The notes beneath the pieces were generated by a model. It was not told where the DNA came from, did no database searches, and was given only the letters and a program-made list of their open reading frames with translations. From Chlamydomonas sphaeroides (lineage: Eukaryota; Chlorophyta; Chlorophyceae; Chlamydomonadales; Chlamydomonadaceae): DNA of 28,111 bases. Each line of letters starts with the position of its first letter. The stretch's first letter is position 1. This document shows, in pieces, positions 1 to 10,620 of the stretch. The stretch spans positions 46,050 to 74,160 of the forward strand of contig BDDC01000311.1 of assembly GCA_001662425.1 (NCBI GenBank), written 5' to 3'. The position numbers and the translations under genes are program-made.

Positions 1-473
1 GGCATGTGTGCCCGCTTGCGTGGAAGGGCGTGGTCGGGCGCGCGACAGGGCCCAGACTGAGGGAGGTTGCTTGTGGTCTTACGAGCTTCATTTGCGCCGT
101 TGTATGTACGCATGGTCACGTAGCCATTTAGTTATTTTCATGCAGGCTGTTTGTATGTCCTGCAGGACGCAACTTGGCTTTGCAGTGCTCCTGGAAGCGA
201 CAACCCCGGCACCTAAGTCTACACGCGTAACCCTGCGTAACCCGATGTATGCTGGCGCCCGGCATGGCGCCCCTGCCGCTCGCCAGCGTGATCGGTCACG
301 GCGCCGCTTATCCCACCTTCGGTCAGCCGGCCACTGAGAGCAGCGCCTTCGCCGCGAGGACCAGAGAGCGGGCCCCCGTCAACGTGCGTGCGGAGGCCGA
401 TCCTGACGGAGATAGAGCAGCCCCAGAGGCACCTCCTAATTCTTGGTGCGTGGGCGTGCGCCGCGGCGTGTAG

Positions 474-755
474 CTTGCTAGCTGGGACCTCGAGGCCGAC
501 CGCCCTCGTGGCAGGACGCGGGAGGCACGCCATTGTGCTTTGTGTGCTAACAGCGTAGAAGATGAGTTACATGTTTTCGGCGAATGTCCCGCATATAGCC
601 AGCTGCGGGCTGAGCACGAGCATACTCTCCAACTTGCACGCCGCGGCATGCGCCGCGTGATGCTTGAGGCCGAACCGAGCCATGTGGCCCGGTATCTGAG
701 GGATGTGTGGAATAGGCGGACTGAAGCGCTGAGGAGCCGAGGCGTAGGGCCCTAG
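474..755 (+). pseudogene. C-terminal zinc-knuckle remnant of a non-LTR retrotransposon ORF
   Basis: An open frame follows a TAG stop at 471-473 and ends after codon 753-755. It encodes about 94 residues and starts without any Met that fits a gene. Its core reads HCALC, then eight residues, then H-x4-C (ELHVFGEC), followed by PAYSQLR. This CxxC-x8-H-x4-C spacing is the zinc-binding tail found after the reverse transcriptase of many LINE-type elements (zf-RVT family). The remainder is a basic helical stretch ending in RSRGVGP. No reverse transcriptase or endonuclease motif is visible upstream in any frame, so the copy is 5'-truncated, as LINE insertions usually are. The 3' UTR would follow from 756. 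An exapted host zinc finger is possible but less likely. Confidence 0.6.
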
Positions 756-867
756 CGCACCGATATGACCTGATCTGCCGATGGCCGCCCCCCTGGCTGC
801 GAAACGGGGACCTCCGCTTTGCGGTGTAACAGTAACGGTAACAGTGTAGCACGACTTCCACGCTGTT
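756..867 (+). mobile_element. Probable 3' UTR/tail of the same retroelement
   Basis: Non-coding sequence directly after the zinc-knuckle frame. At about 825-848 it contains a short reiterated motif, GTAACAGTAACGGTAACAG. Short terminal reiterations are common at the 3' ends of non-LTR elements. The outer boundary and any target-site duplication could not be defined, because the 5' part of the element is missing. Confidence 0.3.
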
Positions 868-906
868 GGCTCGCCCCTAAAGGGGCACGAGCCGTTCGAA
901 TCGGGC
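868..906 (+). repeat. Hairpin followed by a tRNA T-arm-like motif
   Basis: GGCTCG (868-873) pairs with CGAGCC (888-893), and inside it CCCC (874-877) pairs with GGGG (882-885) around a TAAA loop. The hairpin is followed at once by GTTCGAATC (894-902), the usual T-loop sequence of tRNAs, and then GGGCACCA. Only three base pairs can form around the T-loop and no D or anticodon arm is present, so this is not a functional tRNA. It may be a tRNA-derived 3' tail of a SINE or LINE. Confidence 0.35.
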
Positions 907-910
907 ACCA

Positions 911-3900
911 AGGTAGCGCAAAGCCTGCTTCCGCCCTGGCGGCGACGATGGGCCGGGCGGCAATGGGCCGGGCGGCGGAGGCGGAGGGGGTGGTAGCGGC
1001 CGCCGCAAGCGGCCGCGACTCAGCTAGAGCGGCAGCGGCGGCTGCGTGCGTTGAGATGTGCATTCATTCCTGCCGTTGAGGCAGATCGGGCGGCTAGGTC
1101 CGGCCCGTGGGGTGAGGGCACGGATGTCGGTGTGCCCGAGACCCCTTAATCAGTCCCAGCTACAACCGCATATATAATGACCGACGGTGTTCGTCTGGTC
1201 TGGGTGGCCTCTTTTGGGGGCGAGCCATGCACCCATGCGCAGCTGCGACAGGTTTACATAATGACAGCGCTTCGAGTGGCCTAGCGTGCATTAGTACAGC
1301 CTGCCAAGTGCTTGGTTGCTTGATGATGGCAGAGCTAACCCAGGCCGGGCGTCGCACGCGCGCGGTGGCTGGGTTGCACACGCACGTGCGCGACATGCAT
1401 GCCTGCCAGGTAGGGTAGGAGGCTCCTCATGTATGCCGGCCGCCTGTACCGGCGCCTGCGACCTGACGTCCTCGCTGGGCCTGGGCTGCAGCAGCTACAG
1501 CAGCATACCGGTAGGTCCTCTGGGGCCAAGCAAGGCCAAGCAAAAGTGCTTTGGCGTGTATGTGACGAGGTGGCGTTAGTTGGTTGGGTGGCCTGTCTGG
1601 TGCGTGCGGTACTTCAAGTTTTACCAGTACAGCCCTTGTGTCAGATGGGAGGAGGTACCTCGATTTGTTGCTGGCTGGTGGTCTTGTTGGGGTAGGCAGC
1701 ATGCAGGCGGGGGCGCCCCCGCCCCGCAATGCCGCGCCGCCGCCGGGCCTCCTCGCTGGGCCCCCAGCTACCCGCGTGCCGCCCTGCCTGATGCATGCGG
1801 GCCTGCAGTGGCGGTTGACTTGAGAACCAGCGTGGCTGCGATGATGGACCGCAGCAACCTCATCCTCAGCAGCGGGCCCGGGTAGAGGCGGCGGCCGCCG
1901 GCGGCTCACAGCGCTGCAGCGTGACGACCATGCATGTCGCCTGCTGCTGGCTGGCCGCCATCTCCCGCCTGGCTACAAGCTGCCGTGGCTGCTGGCCAGG
2001 GATATGTGGATCCAGGATGTGGCCTGCGCAACATGGCGGCGCTCTTTGCACATACCTGTTACTGTCACTTTACCCGCACCGGACCGACCGCACCAACTAA
2101 CATTGCCCCACACTAGCTAGGGCTACGTGCGCTCATGGCTCGCTGCAGCTCCACCCATAGTCGGTGATTGCGTGCACGCGCTCAGCTCGCAACCGGATAG
2201 ATATGGCAACAAGGCACGCACGCACAGCCCTTGACCACGGGCTGCTGTTAGTTGTTGGGCGAGCTACACCGACGCTCTCACAGCTCCCAGCAATAAACAA
2301 CGCAGCGGCCGCGGCCGCCCGCAACCACCAATGCGCAAAGCACCCCGCCGGCAACTAGGAATCAGAGCATCGTCATTGGAATGCGGAGGCCTACTCGACA
2401 GCACAAGCTAGATGGGACACCGCGCCGGTGGGCGACATCCGCATGCTTGCGCGCTACTGCATGGAGCCGCCTCCTACCCACCATGCGCCATCGCCCTGCA
2501 TGCTTGCTTGCATGCATGCATGCAGCCGCCCCCCGCGTGCGGCCCAAGCCACGGGACAGCCCCATCCCGCATCGTCGATACGTGTTTACCCCCCGCGCCG
2601 CAAAGCAACCAACATGCTTCGTTCATCTTGTGCCTGCCGCCGCCAGGGGCGCCATAGGGAAGCAACGTGCAGCCACGCGTACGGCCGCAGCGCAGCACAT
2701 TGGCATGCGGCCCGGTTACGGTAGGTTACGATGCGGTCGGTATTGCAGGCAAGCTAGGTACGCAACGCACGCAGGCAAACGCCCAGACAGGCAGCAGCAG
2801 GCGCCCACACAGACACGCCCGCCTGCAGCGGCAGCGCGACAGCAGCAACGGGCCAGACAGCAGGCCGCCGGCGCGCTGCCGGCTACAGACCAGACACGTC
2901 CTGCATCCGGCATCCGGCAGCCAGCATCAGGCGGCCAAGCCCCTGGTCGACCGCCGCACATTGCGGCCGCACGCGCCGCCACGACGCGCCCGCAGCGTTA
3001 GTTGGGCACCTCCAGCCATGTATGCGTGCCCGAGCACGTCTAGCACGATACATGTGACCACACTGCGATACGCCACGCACGGCGAGCATGCCAGCAGGCA
3101 GCGCAGCAAGGAACACGTACGCCCAGCCCAGCTGCGCAGCCAGTAAGCCGCCGTTCAGAGGGCGGAGCGCCAGCCACCCTCGTGCGCGGCTGTCTGGCAC
3201 GCTTATGGTTGGCCGGGGCGGGTCGGTGGAGACGGACATGTTGCTGCCAGCTACCCAAGCCGGACCATGCCATCCAAACCATTCAATCACGCCACGCGCT
3301 GTCGGTAGCAATAGATGCCACCCAGCCACCAGCCACAAGTTTGTACACGCCACACCAAGCCGGCCAATCCACAAATAGTCAAGCAACCAGAACTCAGCAC
3401 ACAAGTTTGTCACCCGACACGTACGGGGAGCAGATAGAAACAACGACAAGACACGCAATGGACAAGTGCTGACATGTTGATTGAGTGCCTGGCATCCACT
3501 ATCTCAAGCTATCCACAGCAAGCACTTCACACTATTGGTTTACGGTGGCGGCAACGTCGCCACCCCAACGTCGCCCCCCTAACATGCAAGGCACCGGTGG
3601 CCCCCCAGCCACACGGCAGCCTTGATTGATAGCCCGCGCCAGAGTGAGCCCACGCGACCCGCACAGCAGCGCAGACAGCCGCCGCCGCCGCCAAACGGAG
3701 CGTCGCAACACAGATCAGCTTGACAGGCTTGGTGTCATTAGCGTTAATAGTTAGTTTGCTTGCCAAGGTCTCGTGCGTACCGCAAAAAAGAGGCAATGCA
3801 CCCGACGGACGGACGGGGGCCCTCACGCACTCGCGGCCATGCATGGCCACACGGCGGGCGTGTGTCCGACATTGAACGCATGATGCATGCCCCACCCTCT

Positions 3901-4187
3901 CATCAGCGCGCCGTAGCCCTGCCCGCTTACCTGCTCTGCTCACCCGCCCGCCCGGAAGCCCTGGAAGCTGCGAGCCAGCTAGCGGGTGCCGTGGATGTAC
4001 ATCACAGCGAGGTTGCCTCGGCTGAAACCCCAGGGCAGCCGCCGTCGAGGCCTGCTGGCGGCTGCATCGCCCGGAGTGTGGTGCAGCTAGCCCCTAGCTC
4101 CAGCCACTATGTATCGATGCTGCGTGCGGGGGTAGCGGAAGGCTCGCCGCGCACACGGCGCTCGTTGGCAAGAGCCGGCTAGCTAGA
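911..4187. other. Repeat-rich stretch without a supportable gene
   Basis: Open frames here are long only because the DNA is GC-rich. They encode Ala/Arg/Pro/His-rich strings with no recognisable domain and no consistent splice structure. Visible features are two NotI-type GCGGCCGC octamers (996-1003 and 1009-1016), CATGC/GCATGC iterations around 2495-2525, and AGC/GCC-rich tracts around 2780-2880. The last part (roughly 3500-4187) probably includes the 3' UTR of the KH gene that ends at 4188. I found no TTACA on the plus strand there, which would be the TGTAA poly(A) signal of that gene. Confidence 0.5.
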
Positions 4188-7100
4188 TTAGCTAGATGGG
4201 GTATGCGGGAGGAGGCCATCTAGGCCATCATCGTGTGTCGCTGCCGGCCGCAGTCCCGGGCCGTAACCGTACAGCGGGTCGTCGCCCTCCAGCAGCAGGC
4301 CGCCGCCGCCGCCGCCGCCAGGCGATGCGGCGTTGTCCTGGGGCGCAGTGTTGCGGCCGCCGAATATGCTGCCGCCGCTCATGCCGCGGCCCGCGCCGCC
4401 GCCCCCCATGGCGGCCTCAGAGGCTTCTGGGCGCCTGCCCATGCCGCCGCCCGCCGCAAGGCTGCCGCCAACAAAGTGATAGAGGCGGCCGCCAGCACCA
4501 CCAGCAGCGGCCGCTAGGCCCGGCGCAGCGCCCCCTCCGCCCAGCAGCGCGCTGGTGCCGTCCGAGTACAGCACCATGTCGCCCACAGCCGCGGCGGCAG
4601 AGGGGCCGCCGCCAGCGGCAGACGAGTGCAACACACCGCCAGCGGCGGCGGCGGGTGCGAGGGCCGCTGCCGGGTGGTGGTGCGCGCGGGGGAGGGGGTG
4701 GGCGGTGAGCGCGAGGGGCGGCGGCAGCAGACAGCGCAGCGAGCCTAGCGTGCGAGATAGTGGGGGACATACACGCACGGCTTCAATGCGGGCGAAGCGC
4801 ACCCGTATTGGCAGGCGGCGCGGGTAACGTGCTGGCAGCGGCTCCGGCAGATAGCAGGAAAGGAGCGAGCGATGTGCAAGGTGGCTGGAGTAGTAGCGGG
4901 CTACCTAGCCGCAATAACCGGGGGCCTATAATGAATGCAACAATACGCAGGATAGCAGGCCGCATGTGCATTCGACAGGGAGAGCACGGAGGCGCAGCAG
5001 GGCGGGCGTGCTGACGCGGCGCCATGGGAATCGCTGGCTGACCGCCGCTGACCGACTGGCGACCGACGCGCCTACCTACCGGTGTCGCGCGCATGGGCAG
5101 AGCGGGGTGCCACAGGAACATGCATGCATGCCATGCGAGTGCAATGACGAGCGAGCACGGCTGACGCTGGAACGTTGCCAGGCCTACAAGGACCGGCCCC
5201 GCACCGAGCCGCTCCAGGCATGTGCTCACCCGCTGGCGCCATGGAGCTCATGGAGCCAAAGTCGACTGCCGCGGGCGAGTAGAAGATGTGTCCCCCGTAG
5301 GCCGCCGGGGCACCCATGATGTTGTACACTGAGGGCAGGGACGGAGGGGCAGGGAGGCCAGGCAGGCAGCAGCGTGGTGCGGCCGGCATACGGCCGCGCT
5401 CCCCCCGGCAGCACCGACCGCAGCTGCTGCATTCGATGGCCGTCGTGCCTGTGCTACGTCCGCCGCATGCCAGCAGCCAGCAGCGAGCGAGCCCAGGCAG
5501 GCAACCCGCCGAGCGAGGGTCCCATCCATGAGTGGTCCAGCATGCGCTTCATGGACTCCGCCAAAGCAACTCAGCTAGACAATAAAAAGGTCAAAGGGGC
5601 GGGCCGGATTGAGATATCCGGAGGTGCCGTTCACAGCTAGAAGGCCAAAGGCGTCAATTGTCATCTTCAACTCATGTTTTGATGCGCCCCGAAGGGACAG
5701 AATTACTCCCCCAAGGGACTGCTAAACCCCGAGGGGGTGATAGGTACGGGCCAGAAGGGCCAGACGGCCAGCACGCAGCAGTCGCCTCGCTCGCAGGGCA
5801 TCGGCGGTGGGTCCCCGAATGCAAACACCCTCGCATCGCAGGCACCCTAGCAGCCACCCACCAACCCACCCACCCGGCGTGTGTATGGCGGTCACCGAAG
5901 CCCCTCCCATGGCGCCCATGGGCATGGACGGCATGCCCTGGCGGCACAGCAGCAGGCGGCGGTGGAACAGGGCGGGGCATGGGGTCAGGCAGGGGGCCGC
6001 TGGCAGCTAATTCTGGTCAAAGCAGCAGCGATAGCAGTAGGCGATGCACATACACGTACGGCTATCCATGCCTGGCGGCAGTACCACCAAACCGTACGCG
6101 CGCGCAGGAGGTGTGCGAAGCGGCACGCAGCAGCCGGTTACTACTTTGCTTGCTCCTTGCTCGACGCGCTCGACGCGCTTCTAAAGTGCCAACTCGCGCC
6201 CTGTATTGAGGTAGGTGGAGCGAGCCTTCCGAGTCGCTTCGTTGGGCAGCTACCTCGCTAGAACAGCCGCTCCCGCCCCGTCCCTCCTCGGATTGATGTC
6301 GTGCACGCACCATTATATACTGCGGCGCCGTGGCCAGTGCGCCCGGAGGGCCGCCCACCATCTGTGTGTACGACTGCTGCCCGCCAGCAGCCATCGTGGC
6401 GCCCATGCCCATGCCCAGCCCGCCGGGCATGTGGTTGGCCATGAGCGGGCTTGCGCCCATGGCGCCTACGGGCCCCATGGTGCCGCTTAAGCTGAGCCCG
6501 ACAGCCGCCGCATCGGCACCGTACAGCTGCAGTGGGGCGCACAGAGGGCACGCAGGGCGGGGGCGGGGGGCAGTACATACCTCATTGCTCGCTATGTATG
6601 CCAGCACGAGTAAAAGGCGGGGCACACATGTAACATGCGCACGCGCACACAGGGGAGGCCGAGAGGTGGCACTTGTGATCTGAACAAACGAAACAAAAGC
6701 GGGCGACGTGCATACATCCCATTAAGCAGCAGCCGCAGCCGCGCCTAGAACAGTGGGTCAACAAGCAAGCAGGCAAGCTGGCGCACAACGCGCTGCGCTG
6801 CTGCTGCGTGTGCTGCTGAGGATGTGGCTGCGAGCTCCTCGTGAGCAGTGCACGGCCGCCGCGCACGGGCCGTGCGCACCCGCACCTGCGACGGCGGTAC
6901 GAGCCCATAGCCTGGATACGTGGCGATGGGTGGCAGCAGCAGGAGGCAGGCAGGCAGCAGGCAGGCGTTCATGGGTGCGTCCATAAGTTGCCATCATCAG
7001 CACCCGACCTGGCGAGCAATTGCCGCCCCCCCCCCACACACGCCTGATTGCTGCGCAACCTTGCTTGGGCAAATGCCCAGCGCAGTGCTGCATCCACGCA

Positions 7101-8466
7101 TTGCAGCAGCAGGCTGCAATGAAGCCAGCATCAGAAACGTATGCGAGCACGTGCACGCACGCACAGCCGCGATCAAGCCGCGCGTGTGGATGGCTGACCC
7201 AGTCGCCCAGTCGCGCACTCCACCCCAGCCGCCCTGCCCTTCCCTTCCCTTCCCTGCGCACCCGGCGCATACACCGGCTTGTTCGACAGCTGCGACGGCC
7301 CTTTCGCCCCGTTGCCGGTAGCCTGTCGCAGCAGCGCAAAGCCCTTGAACGTTCCCCGCACAATGTCGTGGACCTGCGGGCGCGGGGTGGGAGTTGTGCA
7401 GGCGCGCTGTGTGCAGGACGTACGGATAAACAGCCAAGGCTGGGCAGGCTGGCCGCGGCAGCTCTTGCCATTAGAGTGTGTGTGACGCAGCATGTATGGC
7501 TGTTCTTTACGGCGGATGTACGTCGCGTCGTGTATGGCGGGGTGGAATAGCACAGCGCTTTATCACTTGCACCGGGGGGGGGACACATCAGCAGCGAGCC
7601 ACCTGCCCTCGAGCTCCCGCTAGCCGACGATGAACCTGCCTAGCAGCGCATTCCTAGCAGTGCGCACATACGTATGCCCTCAGCAACGCCCTAGGCGACG
7701 TGGCAGCAAGCGGTCGATGCATGCGTGGCGGCCCCGCCAGTCGTCGACACGCACCATGGACAGCGCCATATTAAGGGACTGAGGCGTGCCGCTGATCGCT
7801 ATCTTGGTCGGGTCACACGTCTGGCGGGAAAGGGGGAGCAGCAACGCAAGAGGCCAGGCGGCATGGTCGGTGGGCGGCAGCAGCCCGATGGCTTGACATA
7901 CGGTATCCGGCGCCTGAGAGCGGCAGGTAGGTTATTAAGCACACGGCAGCCGTGACGTTAAGCCACCGCCGCAACCACAGTCGGCACGGCCACCTGCACC
8001 TTAGATAGCAATCATAACAGGGGCGTACGCGCAACTACGACGAAATGCAACACTGAAACACAAAAAAGGGGCGGGGCAGGCGGCATCGGCCACGCCCAAA
8101 ACCAAGTGTGCTTTCACCGCAGCTGTCCTTGGCAGGTCAAGACGAACACCAGGGTTGTGCTGGCCGCAATCGGCAACGCAGACGCGTGCAAAGCGTCATC
8201 AGAACAGGTGTCTAACGCACGCGTGCTCCCGCTGCACCTACTTGGTCGATCTGTATCAAGGCGCCCGTGTAGGTTTGCAATGACTTGATTGTCTCACCAC
8301 TGCGTCCTGTCGGAGAGCCGACAAGCAAGGCGCATTGACTCGTCTCGCTAATCAGTCCAAAGCAGCGTGCCGGCCGGCATCTCGAGGCTCGCCGCTTACC
8401 AATTACTCGTCCAACCATGGACTTGGGACAGGAGACAATCGCCGTCTGACGCCTTCCCGAGGACAT
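4188..8466 (-). CDS. Single KH-domain RNA-binding protein with Gly/Met/Ala-rich tail (9 exons, 411 aa)
   Basis: Exons on the minus strand: 8466-8400, 8306-8242, 7820-7755, 7373-7262, 6911-6886, 6526-6311, 5937-5874, 5328-5188, 4666-4188. ATG 8466-8464 is the first Met after an in-frame TGA. Residues 8-85 form a type I KH fold: SCPKSMVGRVIG, then GETIKSLQ, then ALIQIDQ, PTKIAISGTPQSLNMAL and MVHDIVRGTFKGF. The nucleic-acid-binding GxxG loop is G23-R24-S25-G26 and is split by intron 1. The remaining 320 residues are low complexity, rich in Gly, Met, Ala and Pro (for example LGMGMGATMAAGG), with a Gly/Ala/Ser-rich last exon, and are probably disordered. The family binds single-stranded RNA or DNA; the target here is unknown. 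The KH exons are secure. The 26-nt exon 5 and the exon 8/9 junction are the weakest points: donor 5187 was chosen because it is in phase with acceptor 4667, which follows a long pyrimidine tract, while a more consensus-like GTGCGG donor at 5204 is out of phase. Confidence 0.8.
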
Positions 8467-8617
8467 TGTGGGTGCGCGCTCCCTCGCGTCAGGTTTCCGT
8501 GGGCCTGTCCTCAAGCTGCTAGACTTGAGCCACGGTCATAGACACAGGCATCTGATGTTTAAGACCACAGCAGGCAGAAATAAAGAGGAAGCACTTGTCG
8601 TTCCTTCGCATAAATAC

Positions 8618-8632
8618 CAGTCGATATTTATC
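8618..8632 (-). promoter_or_regulatory. Possible TATA-like element of the KH gene
   Basis: Read on the minus strand, GATAAATATCGA lies about 155-165 bases upstream of the KH start codon in an otherwise GC-rich neighbourhood. Its position suits a core promoter. The match to a TATA box is loose and no transcript start is known. Confidence 0.25.
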
Positions 8633-9144
8633 TGCAACTTCTCTGCACTCTAGTTATATGTGTGGGATGGTGCTCAACTGAGGTGAGAATTCGGCAATGT
8701 TGCAGTACGACTTAGCTCGACCAAACTAAAAGCTGTAGTCTTGTGTGTAGGCAATCTACGTCATGTTATGCGAAAGGAGCGGCTGGGCGCAAGATGGCGT
8801 TTAGCAACGCTCAACCCGTGACATTCAATTATTGCGACGAGGCTGTCTGCTCTTTTATGTAACCAAAACGGACGTAGATTGGCTTCTTTATCGTGTCTGG
8901 AGGCCCTTCCGACCCCTGTACGTGGGTTATACAGCAGGCCCCGTACCCTCCTCTCGTCAGGGCAGCCTCGCGGCAGCCTCCCCTGCCCCGCGTCCCCGCT
9001 CCTGCCGGCTGCGCCTCCCGTTGCCTCTGCCGGCCCCGACTGCCTAGTGCGGCTCCTTGCCCATCTCCCACCCGCTGCCGCGCCCACTTCGCCCCACACT
9101 ACCGCGCCTCGCACTCCTGCTGGTGCACCCTCCACTCCCGCGCC
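8633..9144. other. Upstream/intergenic stretch, no gene supported
   Basis: This lies between the KH gene promoter region and the decayed coding remnant to its right. Minus-strand frames continue at 8829-9071 and 8761-9135, including a string ending KKPIYVRFGYIKEQ. I recognise no family and see no start or splice structure, so these may be further parts of the same decayed element. Confidence 0.3.
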
Positions 9145-9702
9145 TCACACTTCAGCTGCACCCTCGCTCAGCTCCCGTGCCACCTGCTCGCGCAGTGCAT
9201 CTCGCGCCGACTCCGCCCACTCGGACCCAAGTATGGCCTCCACTGCGGGAAGGCAACGCCAGCGCGCCCCATGGGCGTCAGCAGCACGTTGCCATCGGAC
9301 AGCGTTCGTTGGGCTTGCCCTAGATAGAGGACCCAGCGGGTCGTGGCACGCAGGGTTTTGCAGGCGGCGCTGAAGCCCTTTCAGGCAGGCCTTGTCGCCG
9401 TCCTTGTGGTCAGGAGCGAGGGTCTCCTCCTGCTAGTGGTCGTCGCAGCACACGCACGGGCTGCACCCGCCGCCCCGCCGTCGCCTTCATGCACACGAGG
9501 CCCGTGCCCTCTGAGCGCGGGCCCTCTGAGCGCAGGCCACGCGCGCGCCGCTGGTGGCGCGCACCTCCGCCCAGACGCGGTCTTCCTGGTCGCCTGCGAG
9601 GCGCTTGCCCTTGCGCCGGAGGCAGGCGTGCCTCGAGCAGCGTCAGCACGCGGCTGCGCACGAGCTGCGCCACCCAGGAGGCGACCCTCCTGGCGCCACC
9701 GG
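9145..9702 (-). pseudogene. Decayed protein-coding remnant, unknown family
   Basis: Protein-like minus-strand strings occur in succession but in different frames. SWVAQLVRSRVLTLLEARL lies near 9690-9630. KGKRLAGDQEDRVWAEVRA lies one base out of frame near 9610-9550. LSDGNVLLTPMGRAGVAFP lies near 9305-9245. AILGSEWAESARDALREQVA follows and runs to RELSEGAAEV and a TGA at 9147-9145, again out of frame with the string before it. The last frame is open from 9432 to 9145. Hydrophobic and charged residues are well mixed, unlike the Ala/Arg/Pro noise of shadow frames nearby. I do not recognise the family. A dead transposon gene is the simplest explanation; an intron-containing gene with poor splice sites is the alternative. 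Confidence 0.35.
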
Positions 9703-10045
9703 CTAGCTACATACCTGCTGGGTCAGCGGGAGCCAGACACAAGGTCGGTGGGCTTGAGCTCGCCGGGCGTGATGAAGCTTCAGCAACCGTCGGCGGGTCG
9801 CGGGCCGTGAGGTCAAGTAAGGCCAAGGGCAACGGACCGGCTGCAAGCAGGCGGCCCTCTTGGCTGCGAAATCATCCCGCGCCCGGCCGATTGGGCCTAG
9901 TTGCCTAGAGAAAATAAATAAATATGCAAAGGCAGCTCCCTTATTACCTAGTTACATAGTTAGTGTCTAAATCTTCTACCAGGAGGCTACATTCTGTTTA
10001 CTACAACATACCGGCCAAGCTCTGACGGCGGGGACCAGGGCAGGT

Positions 10046-10169
10046 ATGCCTGCCACCGCCACCACTTCTGAGCCGGGGCCGAGCGACAGCAGGGACGGCG
10101 GTCGCGGCCACGGCAAGCGGCCCAGCTTGGCCTCTGGCGGCACCAAGCGGAAGCGCAGCGGTGTTGGAA
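10046..10169 (+). CDS. Candidate isolated first exon with a nuclear-localisation-like patch
   Basis: ATG 10046 opens a 41-codon stretch beginning MPATATTSEPGPSDSRDGG. It contains two basic patches, GHGKRPSL and GGTKRKRSG, resembling a nuclear localisation signal. It ends at GGAA followed by GTGAGT, an excellent 5' splice site at 10170. The 150 bases upstream (9905-10015) are unusually AT-rich, as a promoter might be. I could not find a matching second exon: the DNA downstream is taken up by repeats. It may be the surviving 5' end of a gene disrupted by repeat insertion, or a chance open frame. Confidence 0.25.
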
Positions 10170-10475
10170 GTGAGTTGGCAGCGAGGGCGGGCCCTGCCTC
10201 CTGGCCGTGCCTACCTGGCTGGCTGGGCGGTGGCTCTTGCGACAGCTGTTGCGATGGCGGCGCGCTGGTTGAGAGGGTGGTGGGCGCCTACACAATCAAC
10301 GCCATAAACAGAAGAAGCCCAATTGTTGGGGCCGACCGGCAGCCAGAAAACGAGAAACGCTAACGAAGGCAGCACGGTATCCGGCACCAGAGTTCCAAGA
10401 CCACCGGCCCCTTGAGTACTGTGTTACCCGTGTATCGTCGTCTTGTATGTGCGCCGCGACGCCAGCCGTAGCGCC

Positions 10476-10511
10476 ACATTTGATGGTAGCGTAACATTTG
10501 ATGGTAGCGTA
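10476..10511. repeat. Perfect 18-bp tandem duplication
   Basis: ACATTTGATGGTAGCGTA occurs twice in direct succession (10476-10493 and 10494-10511) without a mismatch. This suggests a recent duplication or replication-slippage event. No gene function can be tied to it. Confidence 0.9.
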
Positions 10512-10620
10512 GACGTGATGAGCCAGCGCCGATAGCGCGTATGAAAGCGCGCACCGTCGGCCTCGGCTCACACCGATGTCCCCGCCCTGAGCACCCCACA
10601 CACACCCAATTACGGGTGGC

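Noticed and set aside
894..910. Functional tRNA gene at the TTCGAATC motif
   Set aside because: Only a three-pair T stem can form, and there is no D arm, anticodon arm or acceptor stem.
2381..3001. 206-codon plus-strand open frame
   Set aside because: Its composition is Arg/Ala/Pro/Gln noise typical of GC-rich non-coding DNA, with no domain, no splice structure and overlapping equally long frames.
8212..8514. KH frame read without splicing (GKRRASRC string)
   Set aside because: It translates intron 1. Splicing 8400 to 8306 restores an uninterrupted KH motif.
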